Assembly: GCA_038380795.1 (NCBI GenBank)
Contig: CM076260.1
Span: 82,621,843-82,685,842, forward strand
Reading direction: 5' to 3'
Origin: Pyrocephalus nanus
Taxonomy: Eukaryota > Chordata > Aves > Passeriformes > Tyrannidae
Length of the DNA stretch: 64,000 nt
Under the pieces are notes generated by a model. That model was not told the DNA's origin. It made no database searches and was given only the letters and a program-made list of their open reading frames with translations. The translations under genes were made by a program, and so were the position numbers. The first letter of the stretch is position 1. Every line of letters starts with the position of its first letter. Shown here in pieces: positions 48,915 to 60,906 of the stretch.

Positions 48915-50730
48915 AACTTGTTCAGTAGATCTGTGTCAATGCAGAGTCCAATTCCTTGTCTCTTAGATATGTGGCCAAGAAATACACTCACAGCATAAGA
49001 AACTAGCTGCACAGCATTTGGCACTTTGACCAGCCAGGTAGCTTTAAACAATTTTCACACCATTTAGTGACACCCCAGAGACTGGAGAAGTGTTGAGTTT
49101 AATTTAGACTGCACCGTCTGTAATTTCCTAAGCATTTCATGGCATTTAACCCTCCTTCAACTTATTCCTTCTGACCTCAGACTGCTTTTTGTGCTTTGAA
49201 AGAGGTCCTAGAGGAAAACGTTTTTATGATTGGCTCATTATATTGCTCAGGCAGTCCTTCCCTAGACAAACACAGAAATTTTATTCTGATTATACCATCT
49301 GGCACTTCTATTTGTTCTGAATCTTACATTAGAAAAATCTTACCTCCTAAACATAAGGTATTGGCTGTATTAAAACACCTCTTCTGTTTTTATTAGATTA
49401 CACAAGCCAGTGGTTCCTTATTGCGCAGTCTTGGAGGATATGGCAGAAAACTATCAACTTTTTATGCCAGGATTGTTTAATGAAATCTATGGAGAAGATC
49501 TTCTTTGCTCTATATTTTTTTTTTTTTTATTTCTGTCTTTCTAAAAACCTACTGGTTTTCTGTCTTCTTACATTTTATGGCTTTTCCACAAGTACTTCCT
49601 CAAGGGGGAGAAAAATATTTCCCAGGTATCAGTTTTCAGGTTTGTTAGTACTGTGTGTAACTAGACAAGGATGTTCCACTTAGCCTCATAGAAAAGTCCT
49701 AAGACTATAAATTTAATTGTGGCCTAAAATTAGAAATCATCTGAGGAAAAAAAAAAAAAGCAACCAGCCTTATTCAAAAAGATGACAGTGTTAGTTCTGC
49801 ATCCTGTCTTCCCAAATACTTCTACAGCCCAGTGCTTTGCTCTCCCTCTCAGCTGGCCTGTAATTCTCTGTCCTATAAAAGAGGGGTTTGCTGTCATTTT
49901 CCTGTGGTTTTTCTCTTTCTCAGGCACTTCCTTCATCTTTCAGCCCTGCATTGCAAGCTCTAGATCAGATCCTGCTTTCGCATACAGCACAGTCAGGGGC
50001 ATAAAATTTATGCCCCTCTCAACCATTCCCATTTACTGCAGTTTTCTGAGCAGTGCTCTGTTTTGCTGGAGAAGTGTGCCGGGTCCTGTGCGCTGCTGCT
50101 CTGCACCAGATTTGGTCTTTGTTATCAGGGCAGGTGGCACTGTGACCTGATGGAGTTTTACAGACCTTGTTTCAGTGTTACTAACAATGTAAGGGGTAAA
50201 AAGCGAGGATAATTTGGCCCAAGCATACTCAGTTCTCTCTCTCATACAGAATTCTCTGACATGTATAGCATGAGAGCACATCCAAATTTCAGATTCAAGA
50301 AATGTATCACACATTTTCACAGGAGGTGAAAATCCCCCTTAGGCATGAATTGTCCTTTCTCTTCTTGTGATTTGTAAAATAAGACCCTGGCAAATGCAAA
50401 TGGAACTGCAGTAAATAAGATAATTCAGTAAAACCTAATTCATAAAAATGTAAATATATACTCCCATCCTACTGGCAATATATTCCAATGTTTAAATCAA
50501 GCTTTATGTTTCTTTTAAACAGTCTTTAAACCTACCTCAATGGAAAAGTTATTACAAAGTTTGAAAACATCCTCTATCATATTATTTATGAACTCAGAAT
50601 TTTTCCAGGACCATATATTATTTCTAAGCTTGTTTCCCCAGGAGTCCCATTATGAAATGAACTTTTAAGCCACAGTTGGAAGGTGAATTGTATACCAATT
50701 ATATAAAATAGAAAGTTCCAGCCCAGCAAA
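48915..50730. other. Unique-looking sequence, no gene
   Basis: Holds T14 at 49515, A13 at 49747 and a 122-codon plus-strand frame (49782-50150) with hydrophobic, Cys-containing but motif-free translation in a slightly GC-richer patch. A minus-strand 5' splice-site-like gag then gtaaga lies at about 49340. Confidence 0.45.
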
Positions 50731-50734
50731 CACA

Positions 50735-50840
50735 TCTGTGTCTAACTTTAAGCCTATGAATATTTCTACTAATGCAGTGGAAGTACTCCCACCAAAGTTA
50801 AGTACATCTATTAAGTGTTTAGAGGCTTGGATCTGAAAGT
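50735..50840. repeat. Palindromic MITE-like repeat (TTAAGCA family)
   Basis: The left arm ctttaagcctatgaatattt and right arm aaagttaagtacatctattaag flank a centre with atgcagtggaagtactccca. The two halves are rough reverse complements (actttaag / gttaag; agtactccca / ctactaatgc). This is the best-preserved of three copies of this family in the window. Confidence 0.5.
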
Positions 50841-51534
50841 ACCATAATAATAATCATAAGTAAATATTTGTACAGAATTCCTTTCTCTAAATGTTTAATT
50901 ATTTGAGCATCTTTAGGATTCCTAGCTAAGATGTTTATTTTGCAATATTAATAGTTTTGGAGCAAACCCAAAAGCTAGACCTCTGCAGACCTTTCCAATT
51001 TTGATTTACATGGGCATCAGCAATTTCTGGGCACTTCAGTTCTGGTTTGTATCCCTGCAACTTCAGATTAGCAGGCTGTGTTCAACTTAATAAAGACAAA
51101 GAAAATTTAGTATCTTCAGTTACAGCATTATGAAATATAAATATGTTGGCTTGGGGTTTGATTGAAACCAGTAACAGGACAAATAGCTGTTTAATTGGAA
51201 ATTCTTAAAAGTAGGTCAAATTTAGAAAAGAATGCATTTGTTTTGGAGAGGGCAATGTTTCCATCTTGTCTAGGCTAGAAAACCAGACCTCGACTGAAAA
51301 TATTTAAATTCTTCTATAGACAGAAATTTGCAGTTAAATAAGTGTAAACACAATTTGACACCTCTTTAAGTGTGTTTGTCAGCACAAGCCCACATTTCAG
51401 TTGTAACTGCCGCATTTTGTTTTAAATATGACCTATTTTTCTTAGCAGAGCCCAGAGGAGACAAGAGGAAGGAAAATGAGTCTTCCCTAACTATAGAGGC
51501 ACACAAACGTACCAGCAGTTCTGCTTCATAAGGT

Positions 51535-51694
51535 TCATTTTAAGTCAGAACTATTGCATATTACATGCTCTTTTATTTTATATTCTGTATTTCCTTGTAG
51601 TCTGTCTGTGCACATGTGATGGTAGCAAGCGGTCAGTATTAGAGTTTCAGAGTCTGCCAGAAGTTCCCCATAGATGAGTTTAAGGCATCTACAG
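51535..51694 (-). other. Open frame after a strong 3' splice-site-like tract
   Basis: Minus strand: ggttttttttcctcaaaag ends at 51695 and is followed by a 52-codon frame (CRCLKLIYGELL...) to a TGA. A possible 5' splice site (cat then gtaata, about 51570) is weak. Listed only as a candidate. Confidence 0.15.
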
Positions 51695-53348
51695 CTTTTG
51701 AGGAAAAAAAACCAGTCACTTTGCAACCAGCAACAATACATGAGAATTGAAAGCAAGTACAAGCTTGCTGCTGTGGTCTCATCTGTGTTCACGGGTGAAT
51801 CAATATCAGCTTTTTTTGTAACAAGTGCTTTGTAAACAGCAAGGGGGATCATATTTCAAAAGGGGCATATAGAGAACCCACACATCTGTAGAACTATCCT
51901 CAAATGCAAAAGTGGTGTGAGAAATGTCTCAGTTTCACATTCTGGGGAACGGGAAGCATGGCTGTGGCAAATGAACAAACTTCTCTTGGAATAAAAGTAA
52001 TTCTGATGACAACATCATGCATTCATATACATGTGGAGACAAGTGTGACTGTCAGTAGGTGGAAGTTAGCTGGTCACATCCTGACCATCACAAGAGATGA
52101 GAGAGGTCATTATAGTAGGAATTCCAGCTCACTTTGATTTGCTGAGTGCAACTGATACACAGATACTAAGAATGAAAAAATTATCCAATAAAAGTCATAG
52201 TGTAAATTTGTGAACATTTGCACTATGTCACTTTTTCTCTTTATTTTTAAATAAACCTGCACTTCAGGTCAACATGCAACTCTCAAAAAGATCTCAGAAA
52301 CTAAAAATAATATGGTGCTTTAAGTAGGAGTGGGAAAGTTAAACAAAACATAAGCAGAGGAGATACAACATTGCTCCTATCATATGAATTCTAACATCTA
52401 TTAAATCAAATTCAGCTGCCACATTCAGGATCTACAATAAAGCTACTCAAAAAATTAAATGAATTGTCATAAAATACTTAGTGAAAGATTCCTAGCCAGT
52501 TGAAGTATATGTTAAATGCCAGTTAACTTCAGATTCCCCCAACTCTCTTAGCACAATATCATATGGAAATCTCCTTTCCTTTGGCATGCCAGTGCTCCTC
52601 GCTGCCAGGGTTCTGCACGTGAGCCGAGACTGGGTCTGATGGAGGTGTGGTTTTAGATTAACTTTTTCCTTTCATCAGACTTCTAGAAAGACTCTTGTTT
52701 CTATTCCCACACCCAGGGTTGCAGTAGTAGATGAAAAGACAAAAAAGCCCAGCATACAAGTCAAGAGAAGTTGAGGTCAACAAAAGCCTTTCTTTTTCGC
52801 TACTCACCTTTCCCCATGCTGAGTTTTATTAGACTCTGAGACTGGCTTCCTTTCCAAAAATAAGAAATATAGGACAAACACTAGGATGCCTTGCGTAACT
52901 AAGACTTAGAAAAAAACTGTCAAACCAACAGTCTGGGAAATAGCCAAACAAATGTCAGTGCTCCCAGTTTTGCTTCTTATAATTGAGCTCAATCTATAAA
53001 AAGTTTGTACTAGTAACAAAATTCAATCTGCTAGAGTAAAACCCTTCCTTGGAGCAAAAAAGCTATCTTTTCTCCATCTCTCAAATTAATCTTTGCCAAG
53101 AAAGTATACATAGCTCAAAAGTTAAACAAGATATTTTTGTTCCTAGCTACCCGCAAAAGAACATCTTTCAATATTGTTTTGGAAATACTGAAGCACAATT
53201 AAGATAGAGCATAAATCATAGAAATAATATTTCCTGTAGCCTTTGAAATATTCTGAAGCAGCCTGAGTGAAAGAAAAGCCCCTTACTGTTGCTTAAGGCT
53301 TAGTGAATATTTCTGTCCAAGAAACCAAGTTATGATTAAGATCTCACC

Positions 53349-53366
53349 AAAAAAAAAAAAAAAAAA
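53349..53366. repeat. Poly(A) run, 18 bases
   Basis: Uninterrupted A18. It lies in a frame that would read as a Lys run and accounts for one spurious 76-codon frame. Confidence 0.95.
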
Positions 53367-55091
53367 GTTCTCTTGTGTTTCAAAGACAGAGAATATTACA
53401 ATGCTTGCATATATTCTGTTTAAAGTAAAACACCCCATAACTGCAAACAGGACTTCACGACCTGCTGGGAAAGTAAAAGCTTTGGGCCATGTTCAGATCC
53501 CAACTGCCAAAGTAATTTTAAAGTGGAAAGGAAATTTTGGGGCAAAGGAAGGAGAGTCATGATAGAACAGGGAGAAGGGTACAAAGAGTTTCAACAACTA
53601 AGGGCCTCAAAAAGAATATCATTTATTTCAACTCCACTATGAGAAAAATGTGGGAAATGAGGAGAGCCTGCATTTTCTCCCCTCTCCACCCAGTCAGTTT
53701 GTCTGAAGGAGCTCTTGAAGACAGAGGAAACAGTTCAAAGGTTCCTTTGTGAAGGACCTTGATCTCCCTGACATCTATCAGATTGCACACTGTTCAGCCT
53801 ATTAACACAGAAGCAAAACCATGTTTGCGCTTAAGTCAATAATCAAATTCCCATTTAATTCCATGACATTATCAAAGGTACTTCAGGAGTTTATCTCAAG
53901 ATATTTGATAGACACACAAGGTTTCCATTCAGACTCTGGAAATTCCTGGTGCTTGTCTCAGCATTTGTTCTCAGAACTGGCTTAGTAGATATGTGTATCT
54001 CCCCTTTGATAATGAAGACTTATGAATTGCCACCAGAGCATTCTCATTTCTGGCCTTTGCATACGTGGAAATCTGAATCATCCTGTTAAGAAAATACTGT
54101 ATGAGTAAATAGCTGCACTGGATCCACAGAAAGGATGAGGTCAAAGGGTTGATATACTTCTTCATAATTTAGAAAGTGCCTTCACATCATTATGCTATTG
54201 TATTTTAGCTAAAGCATTATGGACACAAAAGAAAAAAAAAAAACCTCAATAAAAACAAACCCCTGGATAAGAGAAGTTATTTCTGAAACTAAATATTTTT
54301 TTTCAATTTATGTAAGCTGATTAACAGTGGATAGACTTTTATTTGTTAGAAGTAGAAAAATGAGAAAATGAAGATAAACAGTGTCTCCTTTATGTAATAG
54401 TGATTTGATGTTTTTAATAGTATCGTATAAACGAGTAATAAAGTGATTAAAACTCTAGTCTTTAAAAATAATCAGTATAGAAACAAAATTAGTGACATCA
54501 AGATTCTTCAAATAAATGTCTAGAAATTATGAGTTTAGTAAATACAAATGCTCTAATTTGAGTGCTACAGTGCTGGGGCATTTGGAAGGTGGACAGCTGA
54601 AACATTATTTAGAAAAGTATTCGTAGTTAGATTCCATACATTTTGAAATGCAGTCTGTTCTGTACTTACATTTGTGTCCAAACATTGCCAACAGTGATTT
54701 TTAAAATATATATAAGCTGTATAAGATTAAGTTGATTCAAATGGAAATGGCTCACAACCCCATAAAGAAATTACCATGTTAGAGCACTCGCTTTCAATGT
54801 CTTGTTGTGAACTACATCTCTTTTCCTAATTCTTGAAGAAGGTAAGCTGGATATCAGGAAAGGCACATTTTATGCAGGCAATTCAAATTCTGATAGTCTT
54901 GTATTTTAAAGGAAACAAGAATTTTCCACTTAGAAGAAGGAGAGAAAACAGGAAACAAAGACATAAAGTGGAGAGCATATAATATGGGTTAGATGAACTA
55001 ATCTGATACAGAATAAAGTTCCCAGAAGCTCTTACTAATGTGATTTTCAATGTACTGCACTGATCCCTTTGAGTCAACAATGCTGATTCAG

Positions 55092-55170
55092 TTTGGGCCT
55101 GATATAATCAGTTAACTTTGATGGACTGACTCCTGATTAACACAGCTGTGCCATTAAAATCCATCTCTCT
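55092..55170. repeat. Diverged palindromic repeat copy
   Basis: Phrases gtttgggcctgatataatca, gttaactttgatggactgac and tcctgattaacacagctgtg occur in the order of the amniote 'gggcctgatc ... ttgatgga ... cctgatttacacagctg' palindromic family. Non-coding, strongly diverged. Confidence 0.4.
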
Positions 55171-55504
55171 TCTAGTTATGCCTCTGAGTACTGATGTCAA
55201 AGTGAAGAAGAAAAATAGGAAGCTATTTTTCAATTAGCTTGGCAGCTGATAGCATAATATAGTCCTAAACTCTTAAAAACCCCCAACCCTACAGTTATTC
55301 CTATGAAGAGTATATGATTTAGTAGCAGAAGAGCAGACTTTTCTTCAGATGACATTACTGTTGTAGCAGCTGGTGCCGGGAGACCTTGAAACATAACCAA
55401 AGCTGAACTCATCTGAAATAGGTATCGTGTTGGTTACATCTTCTGAAGAACAATACACTGGTGAGAGGACTCTGAAACTGATTCTGCAAAACATCAAACA
55501 TTGT

Positions 55505-55585
55505 CAGCCTAATCCAGCAAAATCTTCAGGGATGGAATTAAATAAATTATTAGGGTCACTGAAACCAACAGGGCTGGTCCAATAA
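55505..55585. repeat. Diverged palindromic repeat copy
   Basis: cagcctaatccagcaaaatc followed by gggtcactgaaaccaacagg resembles the 'cctgatccagcaaag ... tgaaatcaatagg' arm and centre of the same family as 35765 and 50735. It lies only 340 bases from the copy at 55092, so the two might be one interrupted element. Confidence 0.35.
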
Positions 55586-56057
55586 TGGGCAGCAAGCTCA
55601 GCACCCTGCAGTTTGATATCCACAAGGAGGACAATAAATGCAAAAGTCAATGTTCACTTTCTAATCCTACCACTCTTTCCTTCATCTTCTTCCATATCAG
55701 AGCTGAAGGAGGCTAGAGGTGTCAGTGACATTTGTAAGCAGCACAGCTTTTCTTTGTCACAGTTTCCAGCTCCAAGAAACACAAGGAATTACATTTGCTG
55801 CCCTGGAAATTCTCTTCAGTCACAGCCACTTTCCAATATGACCCCATTTTTCTGAATGTAATGTATTAAAGTTCCAGAGCCTGTAGCTGCCTGTATACCT
55901 TCATGTGCCTTGCAGCATAAGAAATATGGGGAAGCTGTGTGACCTGAGGATGGAAAACAGCTTGTTTAAATAACTCGATGCCACTTAACTTGTTATATAT
56001 GCTATAACTCAGCTTATATATGTTCTTTGTCTCTTACCTTCTCTTAACATCCTCACC

Positions 56058-56086
56058 AAAAAAAATAAAATAAAATAAAATAAAAA
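56058..56086. repeat. AAAAT pentanucleotide microsatellite
   Basis: An A-run followed by about four taaaa units. Simple repeat that probably expanded from an A-rich stretch. Confidence 0.9.
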
Positions 56087-59000
56087 GTCAGTCACTAGGT
56101 GAAGGATGTATTTATTAAAGGGACCCTCTGTTTTCAGAGACTCCACAGTCACTTCTAAAGAGATTTGATACGCCTAAATGCATCGTCTCTTGCTAAAAAC
56201 TGAAGGAGGATTGCTTCCTCACTGAAGAGCTGCTCTGTATGCTAATTCAAACAGGGAAAGAAACCTGCAAGGAAGTGTTACATTTAGCATCTATATAAAA
56301 GCAGCAGATCCACAGTCTTGAACCTCAGGACCCAAAGCCTCTTTTCTCTTGCTGTTCTTCAGGCTCTGCACAGCTTGGTTTCTTGCCCCTTCTTTCTCCC
56401 TGCACAGATGCCTAAGGAACTGATGAGGATATCATGATGCTTTTCAGCCAGTCCTTTGAACTTGTCCCATAGCTGAGTTATTAGGCTTACAATATCAAGA
56501 GCTTTTTTTCATCCACGGAGAAAAGGGCTGAATTTATCGTAAAAGCTTCCCCATAAACACTGTCTTGTAGATTATTTTTCTATTTATCAGGAAAGCAGCA
56601 TTACAAGAGGTGATGCCACCACCCATGGAAGTGTCATTTCTTACTGCTGTTTATCATAGTATGGCATTTTCTTAACCAGATCCTTCAACACTAGCCATTT
56701 AAATATAGTTGCTTTTCTATCTTCCAGGGACCCAGCTGTGTTACATCAGAAATGTTATTTTGTGAGAGGTTTCAGTTGCTCTGGCAACAGCCTTTGACAA
56801 GTTCTGTCTGTGAGGCTGCAGAAAAGAGAAATTGCTCAGAGGAGAGGTCCATGCCCTTCCCACTGGTGCCCTGACTTTACCGTACAAATAGCACCATGTT
56901 TCTGAGAGACATCAATAAATGCATGTCAAAGAGGACATTCCCTGACTGTCACTGAGTACTATAGGGTGAGGAACTTATGAAATAAATACACTGGCTAAGA
57001 GTTAACTGGTTCTAATTTTGTCATATGCAATACATGAAGAAACAGAACTGTGTTTCAATGCATGTCTCAAAATGCCAGGTTAGAAACAGGGGTAATGCAG
57101 CTGCCAGCCCCACTGTTGACTTTGCATGTACACCATCAGAGGTGAGAGTACACAGAATGTTAATAAGGTTTTTTAGGGGTAATGCCATGCATGTTTATTT
57201 TTTATAATTTTTGCTATCAGAAAAGTTGATGTTTCTTGCAATTTTCTTTCCTTTTTTTTAGGCAACATGATAATAATTAAGCATCTGTGTTACAGTATGT
57301 CAGTCCAATCTAATTTATTCGCCTTTTGGGCCAGATAAATAATCCTTTCTACTAATTAATCTTAACTTTGGACTCTGTCTCTGTAAATGTGCTTCTTCTG
57401 TAACAATCATGCCAGATTAGATCCCTCCAGATCACCTCTTTTTCTTTGAATTTTGGGTTATTAACCTAGTTTCTTCATGGAGCCTCTTGCTATTTGATTC
57501 CAAGGATCTTCTGGAAAGAGGGCCTTGACTTTAACCCCTTTAGTTGCACAGGGATGTATGGGTGCAGTCCCTATGCTTCTAAAAGTGCTGCCCAAAGATT
57601 AACTGTGACAAACCTTGAAGATTTTTCATTCAGAAAGGTGAGATTGTCTCAGATTATAAAAAAGCCAGTTTGGGCTAGGTGACTGTACAAACTAGAGATT
57701 TCTTCTCTCAGTCTTTCACTGTCTTTCTTCTGCTGACACAGTCAGAAAGCAGACATCTTAAGAATATTTGAGCTCTCAGGGCTTATAAAAGTATCCACAA
57801 GATTCTGGTATTACCTAGTAAAGTCAGTGACAAGATTAAAGAACATGAGTTCATCATCATGTTCTTGTCTAACAGCACTGAGATGCAAAATCAGTTCTTG
57901 GCTAGATGGCAGATTAGGGATCAGGAAAAAAACAGGTAATTTAGTAAGGGACCTATGGGTGTCTAATACCTCACAAGGTGACTCTGCTTACACTGTCATC
58001 AGCTTTATGGCAGACAGTTAAATGTAGGATATAAGTAGCTGTCATTTATCATTTTGTTTGGTGACACTGAGTAGAATAAAAACATGATAAACTCAAGAGC
58101 AATGAGCAAAACTCAGTTTGTCATTTTCAAAATCTGCTGCCTGCCAGACTGTAGCTCCTGTCCCATATAGTTGCACAAAAGAGTTCATTTGGGACTGAAA
58201 CTGGTGTGAGCACACAGTGGATGTTACAGCAATCCTGATCTTACTTCCTAGTAATGTGAAAAAAGGGTGTTTTTGCCCTGATCCTCTAGGATGAATTCTT
58301 TTCATAACTTGCAGTAACATTTTTCAAGTTTTTTTTCCTGCTGTCTCTCTTCTGCTTTATAGTGCTTTATATTTCACAGTAAAAAGTCACGTATCAAACA
58401 TTCTTATAAAGTGAGGCAGATCCCTCAAAACTCAGACTGGCTTTTAAAAAAAATTATAACCCAAAAGTATTAATGGATTTCTGTTTCTCTTTAAAAGTTT
58501 CTTGCTGTCAGCATTTTAAATCCGCATTTAAAAATTTTCCCCTCAAAACTGAAATGTGTGACATTTTCGTCACTTTTTTTCTATAATGAAAACATCTGCA
58601 GTCTTTAAGTAACCTCATGGTGGCAATTGAGAGTCTGAGGGAACAACGGCTATTGCAGGACTGTTAAGAAAATTTAAGAATTGAAAGCACTGATAATTGT
58701 GCTAATTTTGTTAGTGCTGAATCCTTATGATTAGATTTCCAATCAGGAGCAAGAATGGAAGTATAATATCAACTTTGTCTCTAAATTTGTATATAAATGA
58801 GTTTGGTGTTTACTTTATTATACACATGAGTATAAAATTCTAATACAAATAATTCTAGCACTGCTGCTCTATTATTGAAGAAGTAAAAGATGCAGCAGAA
58901 AGGAGGTCCCAACAGTGGGAAAAGGTTAGTGCTGACAATGTCTCAGAGAACAGCAGCTATAATCAGTGCTGAAAACTGCTATATGCACTCTAGCAGTAGA

Positions 59001-60875
59001 TACTGCTAGGTATGTTTTATTGAAGATGGTATTCAAAGCTCAGCACTGGTTTCAACGGTGAATTTGTGACAATTGAAAGTCTCAAAGAGCATGGCATTTA
59101 TGGCAGGCAAAAAGTGAGGTTTGCTTATTCATAGACTTAATTAGATGTAAATTGAAGGCTCCAACAAAGATTTTGACCCCACTCTGGGCTTCAGAAGCCC
59201 ATCTCACAAAGAGTTTTGCGGGCTGCTGCTGTGAAAAATCAGGGAAAATGAGCTTCTTTTCAATAGTTTTGGGTCTTTCAAGGCCAGCAAGGATCTAATG
59301 AGGTTTTTAGAGAAGTCACTGACAAATGTAATGATACATCATGCTGAATGAAGTAGAAGTCCTGCAGGAAAAAAATCATACATCAGCTTCTAATTATTGG
59401 TACTGTTTGGATATGAAGGGATGAAATTAAGGATTTATGGACAGCTAAGTTATTCCTTTTGTCTGGTGCCATCACAATGAAACCTCAACGTTATTTTGTA
59501 TAATTTTCATATATTTCTTACAGTTCTGCTTAGTAAAGTATCTTTAGCCTAATAACTGTTTCATCAATGTGGAAGTGAAATTAGAAATTGTACAAGACTA
59601 GAAGATTAGTCTCTCTTTCACTGTTAGATTACATTTGATTATTCCCCTCTCCATCTTACTTATGTACAGGCAGAATAAAACTGTAGGAATGATTATCACA
59701 TGGACAGAAATATCAAAACAAACCCATGAAGGTTTTCTGAATAAATTTTAATGGTTATTGAAATATCATAATGCTGGAGTGAAGTTTTAAGCTCATTAGA
59801 GCTAACTGTTTCTCTTTATAGATAGTTTTACAGAAATTCACAGGGGCCATATGTATGCAGGGCATTTAAATCTGTCAGTAATCCCAGTGAAAAAATAACA
59901 AATTCAGCTCAAGTGTGTCATTCACCTACACTGTTGGTCTTTTTCTCATAACCTATGTATTGTTATCTTCCCAAGATATTCCTTCCAGACTTTTGCAGCC
60001 ATCTTAACCTCAGGAAGTGCTAGCTCTATGTCTGCTCTGTCGTGTCCCCAGAAAACAGAATCTTCCACCAACATTATGAACAAACAAATAGAGAGGTAGG
60101 TGGTGCAGGGAAGGTGAGCAGACCACCTAGGATCCTTTAAAGCCCTCTGGGTCTCACATGTTTTGTGTTACTTCACTTTCTAAGAATGTCTTTTAATCAT
60201 GAATGATGGGCCTGATGACTGATAAAGATAAGAAAGTAGCAAGAATACATATGAATTTACTTATTGTCAGCACTTCCAGGGATGCTAGTTTGGATATAGT
60301 TGTATCAGGGTTGTTACTTCTGCTGTCCACACACACACTTTGTCATTTTTCCTACCAAAGAAATGGACAATGAGAAATGCATTGACGGTTTATCAAATGA
60401 AACCTCTGACTACAGGCTTTGTACCTCTAGCATATTAGAGCACATAGTCATTCAAGTTGTGAAAACCTTGCAGTTCTCTGTTACAACAGGAGAACAGAAT
60501 AGGGTTCCTATTCCACTAACAAGTTACAATTTGCTATTACATGTCCTTCCACGATATTGGCTCTTGTCTGTTATTTTTTTGTTTCCCTGTGCTGAACATA
60601 GTAGGAAGTTTTGATCAAATCAGACAAATTATAAAAGCGGTTGTTCCTCTAATTAAATACTGCAATTTTCCACCATTTTGAGAGAACAGACTAAACAAAC
60701 CTTTGTCACCAACAGATTTGTGGCACAAAATTAGCTATTCCATTTTCAGTCTTAAAGAAGAAAGCACACTGAGGAATTTTGTCTTCTTTTCCAAAATGTT
60801 TTAAGCTTATGTTTCAGCTGTTTTCTTCTGTGGTTTCAGTCTCCTATTGCTAATTAGACCAATCTTGGATGCCAC

Positions 60876-60878
<3 letters not shown>

Positions 60879-60904
<26 letters not shown>
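60879..60904. repeat. Poly(A) run, 26 bases
   Basis: The longest homopolymer in the window (A26, then gaaagg). The 300 bases upstream show no LINE, SINE or retropseudogene similarity I can recognise. Confidence 0.95.

Positions 60905-60906
<2 letters not shown>

Larger units (their letters stand above)
50845..55085. other. Unique-looking sequence, no confident gene
   Basis: Nothing recognised beyond the listed frame at 51535 and A18 at 53349. A minus-strand arrangement near 52809-52850 (ttcttatttttggaaag, 42 bases, gtgagt) could be a micro-exon but has no other support. Confidence 0.45.

Noticed and set aside
49782..50150. 122-codon plus-strand frame
   Set aside because: No family motif and no splice or promoter context; the opposite strand is open too, suggesting composition.
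60579..60904. Processed pseudogene ending in the A26 run
   Set aside because: No recognisable coding sequence upstream and no polyadenylation signal at the expected distance.
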